This document shows, one piece after another, positions 16,459-24,187 of a stretch of 64,000 bases of DNA. The notes beneath the pieces were generated by a model that saw only the letters and a list, made by a program, of their open reading frames with translations, did no database searches and had not been told where the DNA came from. Position 1 is the stretch's first letter. Every line of letters starts with the position of its first letter. Source of the DNA: CBDBFH01 sp965204775 (lineage in GTDB: Bacteria; Pseudomonadota; Alphaproteobacteria; JAPOUT01; G958296285). The position numbers and the translations under genes were made by a program. The stretch spans positions 1-64,000 of the forward strand of contig CBDBFH010000019.1 in assembly GCA_965204775.1 (NCBI GenBank), read 5' to 3'.

Positions 16459-17871
16459 ATGGCGGCGGCCCGACCGAGGAGCGGAGCGCAGACCAGCCGG
16501 CCCCCGGCGGCGGATGGCGATCCGGCGGAGGTTTATGCGCCGCCGGAGGATCTGTCCTGCCGGGAAGCCTTGTTGCGTATCTTGCGCCGGGTGCGGGCGG
16601 ATACCGAGGCGTTGTGCGCGCCCTTGAGCGGCGAGGATCAGGCGATTCAGACGATGGCCGATGTCAGCCCGGCGAAATGGCACCGGGCGCATACCAGCTG
16701 GTTTTTCGAGACGTTCATTCTGGCGCGGTTTTTTGCAGGCTACCGCCTGTTTGATTCTTCCTATCCGTATTTTTTCAACTCTTATTATGAGCAGATCGGC
16801 GCGCCCTATCCGCGGGCGCGGCGGGGGCTTTTGTCGCGGCCCGGGGCCGGCGAGATCGGGCGCTACCGGGAGGCGGTCGATCAGGCGCTGGAAGATTTCG
16901 CCGCGCGCGCGCCGGAGGCGGTCTGGCGGCAGGCCGCGCCCTTGATCGTTTTGGGCCTGCACCATGAGCAGCAGCATCAGGAGCTGATCTTGACCGACAT
17001 CAAACATGTGATGGCGCAAAATCCGTCCAAACCGGCGGTTTATCCGCTGGCGCGGGTCTCCCCGCCGGGACGAGCTTCCCTGCCGGGGCAAGGCGGGGCG
17101 AAGGCGGGGGAAGAGCCGGCCTGTTCCTGGATTGCGTTTGAGGGCGGGCTTTGCGAGATCGGCAGGCAGGAGGGCCAGGCCTCCGGTTTTGCCTTTGACA
17201 ATGAGACGCCGCGCCACCGGACATGGCTTGCGCCGTTTCGGCTGGCGGGGCGTCTTGCGACCAATGGCGAGTATCTGGCTTTCATGGAGGATGGGGGCTA
17301 TGAGCGGGCCGAGTTCTGGCTGGCCGACGGCTGGGCGGCTTTGGCGGGGGACAAGAGTCATGCGCCGTTATATTGGCGGCGCGGCGCGGATGGCGGTTGG
17401 CATGAGTTCACGCTGGCCGGGGAAAGGCCGCTGGATTTGGCGGCGCCGGTGGTTCATGTCAGCTATTACGAGGCTTCGGCCTATGCGGCCTGGGCGGGCA
17501 AGCGCCTGCCGCGCGAGGCGGAGAGCGAGGTTGCGGCGGTTTCGGTTCCGGTTGCGGGCAATCTGGGGCGGGCGGTTTGGGATGGGTCGGCCTGTGCGGC
17601 GCATCCGCGGGCCGGGGACGGCGCGGGGCTTTCGCAGATTTACGGCGATGTTTGGGAATGGACGATGAGCGCCTACAGCCCCTATCCGGGTTTCCGGGCG
17701 GCGGGCGGGGCGATTGGCGAATATAACGGCAAGTTCATGTGCGGGCAGTATGTCTTGAAGGGGGGCAGTTGCGCGACGGCGCCGGGTCATATGCGGGCGT
17801 CGTACCGGAATTTTTTCCCGCCGGGGGCGCGCTGGCAGTTTTCCGGGATTCGGCTGGCCGAAGACGGATGA
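16459..17871 (+). CDS. egtB: ergothioneine biosynthesis sulfoxide synthase EgtB
   Basis: The 470-residue protein has an N-terminal DinB-like domain with the iron-binding histidines in WHRAHTSWFFE and HHEQQHQEL, and a C-terminal FGE-sulfatase fold (GDVWEWTMSAY, GGSCATAPGHMRASYRNFF). EgtB joins trimethylhistidine to cysteine or gamma-glutamylcysteine with oxygen. A Pro/Gly-rich insert of about 20 residues near 200 separates the two domains. The stop overlaps the egtD start, so the two steps are coupled. The C-C pathway substrate type cannot be told from this alone. Confidence 0.93.
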   Translation: MAAARPRSGAQTSRPPAADGDPAEVYAPPEDLSCREALLRILRRVRADTEALCAPLSGEDQAIQTMADVSPAKWHRAHTSWFFETFILARFFAGYRLFDSSYPYFFNSYYEQIGAPYPRARRGLLSRPGAGEIGRYREAVDQALEDFAARAPEAVWRQAAPLIVLGLHHEQQHQELILTDIKHVMAQNPSKPAVYPLARVSPPGRASLPGQGGAKAGEEPACSWIAFEGGLCEIGRQEGQASGFAFDNETPRHRTWLAPFRLAGRLATNGEYLAFMEDGGYERAEFWLADGWAALAGDKSHAPLYWRRGADGGWHEFTLAGERPLDLAAPVVHVSYYEASAYAAWAGKRLPREAESEVAAVSVPVAGNLGRAVWDGSACAAHPRAGDGAGLSQIYGDVWEWTMSAYSPYPGFRAAGGAIGEYNGKFMCGQYVLKGGSCATAPGHMRASYRNFFPPGARWQFSGIRLAEDG

Positions 17872-18851
17872 GCCCTGCGAACGGCACGGCGGCGGGGCCG
17901 GTGGCGTTTTTCGACGACCGGTCTCCGCCCGGCGATGACTTTCTCAGCGACGCGCTGGCGGGTCTGGCGCGCAGGCCCAAGCGGTTGCCGCCGAAATATT
18001 TTTACGATGCGGCGGGCGCGCGCCTGTTTGAGGAGATTTGCCGGACCGAGGAATATTATGTGACGCGCACCGAGACGGCGCTGTTGCGCGCTTTGGGTCC
18101 CGAATTGGCCGAGCTGGCCGGGCCCGGTGCGGTGGCGGTGGAGTTTGGGAGCGGGGCGGGGACCAAGACGCGCCTTTTGCTGGAGGCGCTGGACGCGCCC
18201 TGCTTTTATATTGCGATTGACATCAGCCGGGCGCAATTGCTGGCGGCGAGCCGCAAGCTGGCGGAGGGGTTTCCGGCGGTGCGGGTCGGGGCGATCTGCG
18301 CGGATTTCTCCAAGCCGCTGGCCCTGCCGGATCTGGACGGGGGGCGGCGTCTGGGGTTTTTGCCCGGATCGACGATTGGCAATTTTTCGCCGCCGGAAAG
18401 CGTTGCGTTTCTGGCCGGGGTCCGGCGGAGTCTGGGCGCGGGGGGCCGGCTGTTGATCGGGGTGGACCTGAAGAAAGACCGCCGCCTTTTGACCCGGGCC
18501 TATAATGACGGGGCGGGGCGCACCGCGGCGTTCAATCTCAATATTCTGGCGCGGATGGTTCGCGAGCTGGATGCGCGGCTGGACCTTGCCGGCTTTGCCC
18601 ATGAGGCGGTCTATAATGACGGGGCCGGGCGGATGGAAATGCATCTGCGCTCCTTGCGCGCGCAGGAGATTGGCCTGGACGGGCGGCGCTTTCCGGTGGC
18701 CGAGGCGGAGCGGATTCACACCGAGAATTCCTACAAATACGACATTCCCGGCTTTCAGGCTCTGGCGGAACGGGCGGGGTTTGCGCCGCGCCGGGTGTGG
18801 ACGGATTCGCAGAATCTTTTCAGCCTGCACTGGCTGGAGGCGGGGGGATGA
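17868..18851 (+). CDS. egtD: L-histidine N-alpha-methyltransferase EgtD
   Basis: The 327-residue SAM-dependent methyltransferase shows PPKYFYDAAGARLFEEIC, TRTETALL, VEFGSGAGTKTRLLL (SAM loop) and FLPGSTIGNFSP, all typical of EgtD. It converts histidine to hercynine, the substrate of EgtB. Start ATG 17868 overlaps the egtB stop, and its own stop overlaps rsfS. With EgtB only, this is a short two-gene ergothioneine pathway; no egtC or egtE is beside it. Confidence 0.94.
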   Translation: MSPANGTAAGPVAFFDDRSPPGDDFLSDALAGLARRPKRLPPKYFYDAAGARLFEEICRTEEYYVTRTETALLRALGPELAELAGPGAVAVEFGSGAGTKTRLLLEALDAPCFYIAIDISRAQLLAASRKLAEGFPAVRVGAICADFSKPLALPDLDGGRRLGFLPGSTIGNFSPPESVAFLAGVRRSLGAGGRLLIGVDLKKDRRLLTRAYNDGAGRTAAFNLNILARMVRELDARLDLAGFAHEAVYNDGAGRMEMHLRSLRAQEIGLDGRRFPVAEAERIHTENSYKYDIPGFQALAERAGFAPRRVWTDSQNLFSLHWLEAGG

Positions 18852-19231
18852 GGCCGGGGGAGCCGGGCGGATTGCTTGAGCTGATTTTGGCGCTTCTGGC
18901 GCAGGGCAAGGCGCAGGATGTGGTTGCGCTTGACCTGGCCGGGAAGAGCACGCTGGCCGATCACATGGTGATCGCCAGCGCGTCTTCGGCGCGGGGCGTA
19001 ACGGGTCTGGCGGGCCGGGTGATGGAAGGGGTGAAGAAGGGGGCGGGACAGGCGGTGCGCAGCGAGGGTTTGGGGGCGGGCGACTGGGTTTTGATTGATG
19101 CGGGCGATGTGATTGTGCATCTGTTCCGCCCGGAGGTTCGCGCGTTTTACGATCTGGAGAAGATGTGGTCGGCGCAGGAGGCGTCCGGCGGCGGGCGGGG
19201 GCGATTGACAGGGGGCCGGGTTGCGCCCTAG
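18848..19231 (+). CDS. rsfS: ribosome silencing factor RsfS
   Basis: The 127-residue protein has the RsfS/Iojap fold, with KAQDVVALDL, ADHMVIASASSARGV and GDVIVHLFRPEVRAFYDLEKMW. It blocks joining of ribosomal subunits by binding L14. It overlaps egtD (ATGA). The usual downstream gene rlmH is not next to it; etfB follows instead. Confidence 0.94.
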   Translation: MRPGEPGGLLELILALLAQGKAQDVVALDLAGKSTLADHMVIASASSARGVTGLAGRVMEGVKKGAGQAVRSEGLGAGDWVLIDAGDVIVHLFRPEVRAFYDLEKMWSAQEASGGGRGRLTGGRVAP

Positions 19232-19285
19232 GGTCCGGCCCGGTGCTTGGGAGGCGCGGCGGGCGCGCAGGAGAGGGCGAGCGCG

Positions 19286-20035
19286 ATGAAGATTCTGGTC
19301 TGCGTCAAGCGGGTGATTGACTATAACGTCAAGCCGCGGGTCAAGCCCGACGGATCGGGGGTTGACTTGGCCAATGTCAAGATGTCGATGAATCCGTTTG
19401 ACGAGATTGCGGTTGAAGAGGCGGTGCGCCTGAAAGAGGCGGGCGCGGCGGAGGAGATTGTGGCGGTTTCGATTGGTCCGGGCGAGGCCGGGGAGACGAT
19501 TCGCACCGCGCTGGCGATGGGGGCCGACCGGGGGATTTTGATCAAGACCGGAGAGCGGGTGGAGGCGCTGACCGCGGCGAAATTGCTGCAGGCGGTGGCC
19601 GGAGCGGAAGCGCCGCAGCTGGTGATTTTGGGCAAGCAGGCGATTGACGACGACTGCAACCAGACCGGCCAGATGCTGGCGGCGCTGCTGGGCTGGGGGC
19701 AGGGGACGTTCGCCTCGAAGGTGGAGGTTGGGGAAGATTCGGTTCAGGTCACCCGCGAGATTGACGGCGGGCTGCAGACGGTCCGGCTGAAACTGCCGGC
19801 GGTGGTGACCACCGATCTGCGGCTGAACGAGCCGCGCTATGCCTCGCTGCCCAACATCATGAAGGCGAAGCGCAAGACGATTGACGAGAAGGAGCCGCAG
19901 GCGTTTGGGGTTGACCTTTCGCCGCGCCTGGAGATCGTCAAGACGTCGCCGCCGCCGGAGCGGGCCGAGGGGATTCGGGTGGACTCGGTGGCCGCCCTGG
20001 TCGACCGGCTGAAGAACGAGGCGGGGGTGATCTGA
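19286..20035 (+). CDS. etfB: electron transfer flavoprotein beta subunit
   Basis: The 249-residue protein starts MKILVCVKRVIDYNVKPRVK and includes MNPFDEIAVEEAVRLKE, GKQAIDDDCNQTGQMLAALLGW and the C-terminal recognition region AKRKTIDEKEP. It pairs with EtfA to pass electrons from acyl-CoA and other dehydrogenases to ETF-ubiquinone oxidoreductase. GGAGAGGG lies a few bases upstream of ATG 19286. The stop codon TGA overlaps the etfA ATG. Confidence 0.97.
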   Translation: MKILVCVKRVIDYNVKPRVKPDGSGVDLANVKMSMNPFDEIAVEEAVRLKEAGAAEEIVAVSIGPGEAGETIRTALAMGADRGILIKTGERVEALTAAKLLQAVAGAEAPQLVILGKQAIDDDCNQTGQMLAALLGWGQGTFASKVEVGEDSVQVTREIDGGLQTVRLKLPAVVTTDLRLNEPRYASLPNIMKAKRKTIDEKEPQAFGVDLSPRLEIVKTSPPPERAEGIRVDSVAALVDRLKNEAGVI

Positions 20036-20973
20036 TGAGCGTTTTGCTGCTGGCCGAGCATGACAATGCGCAGGTGAGTCCGGGCCTGGCGAAGGCGCTG
20101 AGCGCGTGCGGCGCGCTAGGCGGGGAGGTTGACATTCTGGTTGCCGGATCGGGCTGTGCGGCGGCGGCGCAGGCGGCGGCGGAACTGGCGGGGGTGCGCA
20201 AGGTTTTGTGCGCGGACGATCCGGCCCTGGAGAAGCAATTGGCCGAGCCGGTGGCGGCGCTGATGGTGGCGCGGGCCGGGGATTATGAGCATATCGCCAG
20301 CGCGGCGGGGGCGGCGGGCAAGAATGTGATGCCGCGGGTTGCGGCGCTGCTGGATTCGCCGCAGGTCTCCGATGTCAGCGCGATTCTCGCCCCCGACACG
20401 TTTGAGCATCCGATCTATGCCGGCAATGCGATTGAGACCGTGCGCAGTCTGGGCGGCAAGAAGATTTTGACGATTCGCACGACGGCCTTCGCCGCGGCGG
20501 GGGCGGCGGAGTCGCCCGCGCCGGTGGAGGCGATCTCCGCCGCGGCCTGCCCGGCGCTGTCGGAATATGTCGGCGAGGAGCTGACCCGCTCCGACCGGCC
20601 CGAACTGACGGCGGCGCGGGTGGTGATTTCGGGGGGCCGGGGGATGCAGTCGGGCGAGAATTTTGCGCTGCTGGAGAAGGTCGCCGACAAATTGGGGGCG
20701 GCGGTGGGGGCCTCGCGCGCGGCGGTGGATTCGGGCTTTGTCCCGAACGACTATCAGGTCGGGCAGACCGGCAAGACGGTTGCGCCGGAACTTTACATCG
20801 CGGTGGGGATTTCCGGGGCGATCCAGCATCTGGCGGGGATGAAGGATTCGAAGGTGATCGTGGCGATCAACAAGGACGAGGAAGCGCCGATTTTTCAAGT
20901 GGCCGATTACGGCCTGGTGGCGGATCTGTTCAAGGCGCTTCCGGAACTGGAAGCGGCGCTGGAGAGCAAGTAG
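20035..20973 (+). CDS. etfA: electron transfer flavoprotein alpha subunit
   Basis: The 312-residue protein has the C-terminal FAD-binding block VISGGRGMQSGENFALLE, GASRAAVDSGFVPNDYQVGQ, TGKTVAPELYIAVGISGA and IQHLAGMKDSKVIVAINKD. It forms the ETF heterodimer with the adjacent EtfB, serving the acyl-CoA metabolism also indicated by the acyl-CoA synthetase at 24.2 kb. Confidence 0.97.
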   Translation: MSVLLLAEHDNAQVSPGLAKALSACGALGGEVDILVAGSGCAAAAQAAAELAGVRKVLCADDPALEKQLAEPVAALMVARAGDYEHIASAAGAAGKNVMPRVAALLDSPQVSDVSAILAPDTFEHPIYAGNAIETVRSLGGKKILTIRTTAFAAAGAAESPAPVEAISAAACPALSEYVGEELTRSDRPELTAARVVISGGRGMQSGENFALLEKVADKLGAAVGASRAAVDSGFVPNDYQVGQTGKTVAPELYIAVGISGAIQHLAGMKDSKVIVAINKDEEAPIFQVADYGLVADLFKALPELEAALESK

Positions 20974-21000
20974 CGCCGCCGCCGGGCGGGCGGGGCGCGG

Positions 21001-21186
21001 TCAGGCGGAGGCGAGCCAGGCGGCCAGCGCGATCAGGAGGAGGGCGGCGGCCTGCATGAGAACCCGCAATCGCATGAAGAATTGGGAGCGGCGCGCGGAG
21101 TCGGTCTGAATCATGGTGAACAGGCCGGCGAAGAGAATGGCGGCGACGGCGGCCAGCGCAACGAGGATGATGAGAGGAGCGGTCAT
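21001..21186 (-). CDS. HIG1-domain small membrane protein
   Basis: The 61-residue protein starting at ATG 21186 has two hydrophobic helices separated by the loop QTDSARRSQFFMRLRVLMQA. That loop matches the (R)S(N/Q)xxMRxRVxxQ signature of the hypoxia-induced HIG1 family found in alphaproteobacteria and mitochondria, where members associate with cytochrome oxidase. It is convergent with etfA. Function in this organism is inferred. Confidence 0.8.
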   Translation of the reverse strand: MTAPLIILVALAAVAAILFAGLFTMIQTDSARRSQFFMRLRVLMQAAALLLIALAAWLASA

Positions 21187-21294
21187 GGTCAAGGCTACGG
21201 GTATCGGGCGAGGTTTACGCCGGGGCGGGTGTTTCGGCAAGCTGCGCGTTGTGCCGGGGCCGGAAGGGGCCGGGGGCCGGGAGGGGCCGGGACT

Positions 21295-21975
21295 ATGAGC
21301 GAGCGGATGCTGGACGGCCCGCGGCTGGCGGCGGCGGGGGGCGCGGCGGATCGTTTGATTATCTTGTGTCACGGCTATGGCGCGGACGGGCAGGACCTGA
21401 TCGGGCTGGCCGGGGCGTGGCAGCGTCTGATGCCGCGCGCGGCTTTTGCCGCGCCCAACGGGCCGGAGCGCTGCGCGGGCCAGCCTTTGGGCTATCAATG
21501 GTTTGCGTTGCCGCATGGCGGCGGCGGGGCCGGGCGCGATCCGGCGATCATGCGGAGCGGGGTGGCGCGGGCGGCGGCGGCGCTGGAGCGATTTATCGAG
21601 GCGGAACTGGCCCGGCACGGGCTGGCGGCGAACCGGCTGGCTCTGGTCGGCTTCAGTCAGGGAACGATGACGGCGCTGCAGGCGGGCCTGTGCGGGCGGG
21701 CGAGGCCGGCGGCGATTATCGGCTTTTCCGGGGCGCTGGCGGCGGGGCCGGATTTCGGGGCGCAACTTGCCGCCCGTCCGCCGATCCTGCTGGTGCATGG
21801 CGACGCCGATCCGATGATCCCGCTTGAGGCGATGTATGACGCCGCCCAGCGTCTGGGCGCAGAGGGTCTTCAGGTTCTGTGGCATGTCAGCGCCGGGGTC
21901 GGCCACGGGATTGCGCCGGACGGGATGGAACTGGCCGGGGAATTTCTGGTCCGGGCTTTTGCCCGGGGCGGCTAG
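21295..21975 (+). CDS. phospholipase/carboxylesterase family hydrolase
   Basis: From ATG 21295 the protein has 226 residues with ILCHGYGADGQDLIGLA near the start, the nucleophile elbow GFSQGTM, then LVHGDADPMIPLEAM (Asp) and GVGHGI (His). This is the Abhydrolase_2 family (YpfH/acyl-protein thioesterase-like). The natural ester substrate is unknown. Its stop overlaps the convergent coq7 stop by four bases. Confidence 0.88.
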   Translation: MSERMLDGPRLAAAGGAADRLIILCHGYGADGQDLIGLAGAWQRLMPRAAFAAPNGPERCAGQPLGYQWFALPHGGGGAGRDPAIMRSGVARAAAALERFIEAELARHGLAANRLALVGFSQGTMTALQAGLCGRARPAAIIGFSGALAAGPDFGAQLAARPPILLVHGDADPMIPLEAMYDAAQRLGAEGLQVLWHVSAGVGHGIAPDGMELAGEFLVRAFARGG

Positions 21976-22517
21976 AACCGGCTGGAGAGCGCAATCGCCG
22001 CCCGGGTGACGGCGGCGACCGCGCCGGAGAGGAGGGGGAAGCCGGCGGCCTGGCGCGCGCCGGCGCGCAATGCGAGGTCGCGATGGGCCAGTTCCTGCGC
22101 GCGGAATTTCTCAAGGGTTTTTTTCAGTTCGCCCTGTTCGCGACTGGCGGCAAGTTCGGCGATCTGTTCGGCATAATGGCGGTCGATCACCTCTTCGACC
22201 GCGACGGTGCAGGCCATGGCGGCGCGCGGCGAGATCAGCGCGGTGGCCGCGCCCAGCGCGAAGGCGGCGGCGTGCCAAAGCGGCATAAGCGCGCTCGGGC
22301 GCGCGGCATGGCGCTCGGCGAGGGCGGCGAAACTGGCAAGATGCTCTTTTTCCTCGGCTTCCATCTCTTCGATCAGGCGCAGGGTCCGGGCATGGGCCGG
22401 GACATGGGCGAAGACGGCGCGCTGGCCGCGATAGATTCGGACCGCGCCATATTCCCCGGCCTGATCGACGCGGATCATGCGATCGAGCGCGGGCGGCGGC
22501 CTGGTGCGGACAGTCAT
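21972..22517 (-). CDS. coq7: 3-demethoxyubiquinol 3-hydroxylase Coq7
   Basis: The 181-residue protein has the internal ferritin-like repeat with diiron ligands: VDQAGEYGAVRIY (Glu), EEMEAEEKEH (ExxH), VEEVIDRHYAEQI and RAQELAHRDLAL (ExxH). It performs the penultimate step of ubiquinone synthesis. It overlaps the dsbB-like gene upstream by four bases and is last in the dedA-dsbB-coq7 run. Confidence 0.93.
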   Translation of the reverse strand: MTVRTRPPPALDRMIRVDQAGEYGAVRIYRGQRAVFAHVPAHARTLRLIEEMEAEEKEHLASFAALAERHAARPSALMPLWHAAAFALGAATALISPRAAMACTVAVEEVIDRHYAEQIAELAASREQGELKKTLEKFRAQELAHRDLALRAGARQAAGFPLLSGAVAAVTRAAIALSSRF

Positions 22518-23065
22518 GGCGTGATTATGGAGCGGTTACGGCGGGGGCGGGGGCCGGGGGCCAGCGCCCGGGCAACGCGGAGGGCGAAGACGGCGGCGGC
22601 CAAAGAGAGGAGCGCATTGTACCCGGCGAGCGACAGGCCTGCAACGCGGAAGGGGGCTTGAGCGCAGGAGACCGGGGCGGGGGCGGTTTCCAGCTGGCGG
22701 AGGAGGTCTTCGGCCTGCCAGAGCAGGGGGGCTTGAGCGGTGCAAGAGGCGAGTTCGGGGAAGAGGCCCCATTCGATTCCGGCATGCCAGGCGCCCAGCC
22801 CGGCAGACAGGGTCAAGCTGAGGGCGGCGAGGAGGAAGGCGGCATGGACCGCGGCCGGCGCGCGCGCGCGCCGCGCCGGATGCCAGGCGGCGGCGGCGAG
22901 GAGGAGGACGGCGGCCCAGGGCAGCCGCTGCCAGAGGCACAAGCGGCAGGGGGCGAAGCCGCCGATGATCTCAAGGCCATAGACGGCAAGCAGGCTGGCG
23001 GCGCTGGCCAGAAAGAGAAGGGCGGCGGCCTGCGGCGGGGAACAATGCGGCATGGGGGGCGGCAT
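22514..23065 (-). CDS. DsbB family disulfide bond formation protein
   Basis: The 183-residue protein has four hydrophobic helices. The first periplasmic loop carries CRLCLWQRLPW (CxxC pair) and the second holds two spaced cysteines (ASCTAQAP and VSCAQAP), the arrangement used by DsbB to pass electrons from DsbA to quinone. ATG 23065 is preferred (MPPPMPHCSPP); ATG 23053 is possible. It starts 14 bases after the DedA-family stop. No dsbA is in the window. Confidence 0.88.
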   Translation of the reverse strand: MPPPMPHCSPPQAAALLFLASAASLLAVYGLEIIGGFAPCRLCLWQRLPWAAVLLLAAAAWHPARRARAPAAVHAAFLLAALSLTLSAGLGAWHAGIEWGLFPELASCTAQAPLLWQAEDLLRQLETAPAPVSCAQAPFRVAGLSLAGYNALLSLAAAVFALRVARALAPGPRPRRNRSIITP

Positions 23066-23079
23066 GGGGGGGAGCCTCC

Positions 23080-23664
23080 CTAGAGGATCGCGGCCAGGGC
23101 GATGATCAGGGCCAGCGCGGCAAGCGCAGCAAAGAAGAGGGCGGAGGACCACCCCCCTGCCCTTTTGAGCAGCGCTTCGGCGCGCGGTCCGGCGATGCGG
23201 CACACGAGGGCAAGAGCATAGAAGCGCCCTCCCCGCGCAGCAAGACCGGCGAGGACAAACAGGGGCAGGTTCATGCCGGCGGCGCCGGCGGTGAGGGCGA
23301 CGATCTTGTAAGGGACGGGGGTCAGGCCGCCGATGAGAACGATCCACAGCCCGTAGCGGTCATAGTTGCGGCGAAAGTCTTCGACCTCCTGGCCGAGGCC
23401 ATAGAACGCGATCAGCGGCCCGGCGGCGGCGTCATAGAAGAACTGGCCGATGAAGTATCCGGCGGTTGCCCCGGCGACCGAGAAGAGGGTGGCCAGGGCG
23501 GCGAAGCGCCAGGCGCGGGCCGGGGCGCTGAGGCACATGGGGGCGAGCAGGGCGTCGGGGGGGATCGGGAAGACGACGCTTTCGGTGAAGGCGACCAGGC
23601 CCAGCAATTGGCTGGCGCGGGGGTGGGCGGCGCTGGCGCGCAAGCTTTCGCGGGAGAAGGTCAT
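23080..23664 (-). CDS. DedA/VTT-domain membrane protein (YqaA-like)
   Basis: The 194-residue membrane protein shows the VTT signatures FTESVVFPIPPDALLAPM, GATAGYFIGQFFYDAAAG and LIGGLTPVPYKIVALTAGA. DedA proteins are polyprenyl-phosphate or phospholipid transporters; the YqaA branch often stands next to dsbB in alphaproteobacteria. Together with uppP at 58 kb it may affect undecaprenyl phosphate recycling, but that is inference. Confidence 0.88.
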   Translation of the reverse strand: MTFSRESLRASAAHPRASQLLGLVAFTESVVFPIPPDALLAPMCLSAPARAWRFAALATLFSVAGATAGYFIGQFFYDAAAGPLIAFYGLGQEVEDFRRNYDRYGLWIVLIGGLTPVPYKIVALTAGAAGMNLPLFVLAGLAARGGRFYALALVCRIAGPRAEALLKRAGGWSSALFFAALAALALIIALAAIL

Positions 23665-23774
23665 GAGGCGGAAAAGGCGGGGGCAAGGGCGGGGCGGCGG
23701 GGGAAACGCGCTCTTTCCCCGCTGCGGGCAAAGAGGTATTATCGTGTCACGTTCGCGGGCAATGCAAGCGGACG

Positions 23775-24112
23775 GGCGCTGTGGCGGAATTGGTAGACGC
23801 GGCGGACTTCATGCAAAGGGGTTGCTCCGGCGGAAACGCCGGGGACAGAACTCGTCAAATTCGGCGAACGCCTCCGGGCTTGTCCCGAAGCCAACGCCGA
23901 GCGAAGCCCGGGGGATTTCTTTCGGGAACGTGTAGAGACTAGACGGCGAGCGGCTAAAGCGCCGGTTTTTAATCCGGAGCCAGGCCGAAGGCATAGTCCA
24001 GCGCACGAAACGGCCGGAGCGGGTCTCCTGGCCGGCGGCGAAAGCCGCAGTGTGACGCAAAATCCGTTGTTCCGTGAGGAACGTGAGAGTTCGAGTCTCT
24101 CCAGCGCCACCA
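23775..24112 (+). tRNA. tRNA-Leu (probably CAA) interrupted by a group I intron
   Basis: Exons 23775-23808 and 24058-24112 together give an 89-nt class II tRNA with encoded CCA. The 7-bp acceptor stem is GGCGCTG/CAGCGCC, the D-arm GCGGAATTGGTAGACGC equals that of the tRNA-Leu at 56.8 kb, the anticodon stem is GCGGA/TCCGT, the long variable arm is GTTCC-GTGA-GGAAC, and the T-arm is GAGAG-TTCGAGT-CTCTC. The anticodon loop becomes CUCAAAA if the intron ends at G24057. If splicing were one base later at both ends the anticodon would be UAA, but then the intron would lack its terminal G. A T6 run follows the CCA and may end transcription. Confidence 0.93.
23809..24057 (+). ncRNA. group I self-splicing intron (249 nt) in tRNA-Leu
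   Basis: The insert has the marks of a small bacterial tRNA group I intron. The last exon base is U108, and the intron start can fold into P1 with GGGGUU at 23818-23823 using a U-G pair at the splice site. A P2 hairpin CCGGCG-GAAA-CGCCGG lies at 23827-23842. P4 strands TTCGGCG and CGCCGAG flank the P5 region. The P7 strands read TAGAGACTAGACGG (about 23932-23945) and CATAGTCCA (about 23992-24000), forming the guanosine site. A P9-type hairpin GCGGC-GAAA-GCCGC is at 24035-24048, and the intron ends in G. No endonuclease gene fits inside. The cores resemble the cyanobacterial tRNA-Leu(UAA) and Agrobacterium tRNA-Arg(CCU) introns as I remember them. Confidence 0.92.
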
Positions 24113-24187
24113 TTTTTTGCGGGCTTGACCCTGTCGGGCGGCGGGCTAGTATTGGCGTTTGAGGGATGGGGGCGACAGGGGGCGAAG

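Noticed and set aside
14317..17361. A 1014-codon open frame on the minus strand opposite proA, nadD and egtB
   Set aside because: It is Arg/Pro/Ala-rich with no domain, has no ribosome site and lies fully opposite clear genes; long antisense frames are expected at this GC content.
23450..24113. Open frames across the split tRNA that might be a homing endonuclease
   Set aside because: They extend outside the intron, show no LAGLIDADG, GIY-YIG or HNH motif, and the 249-nt intron is too short to hold one.
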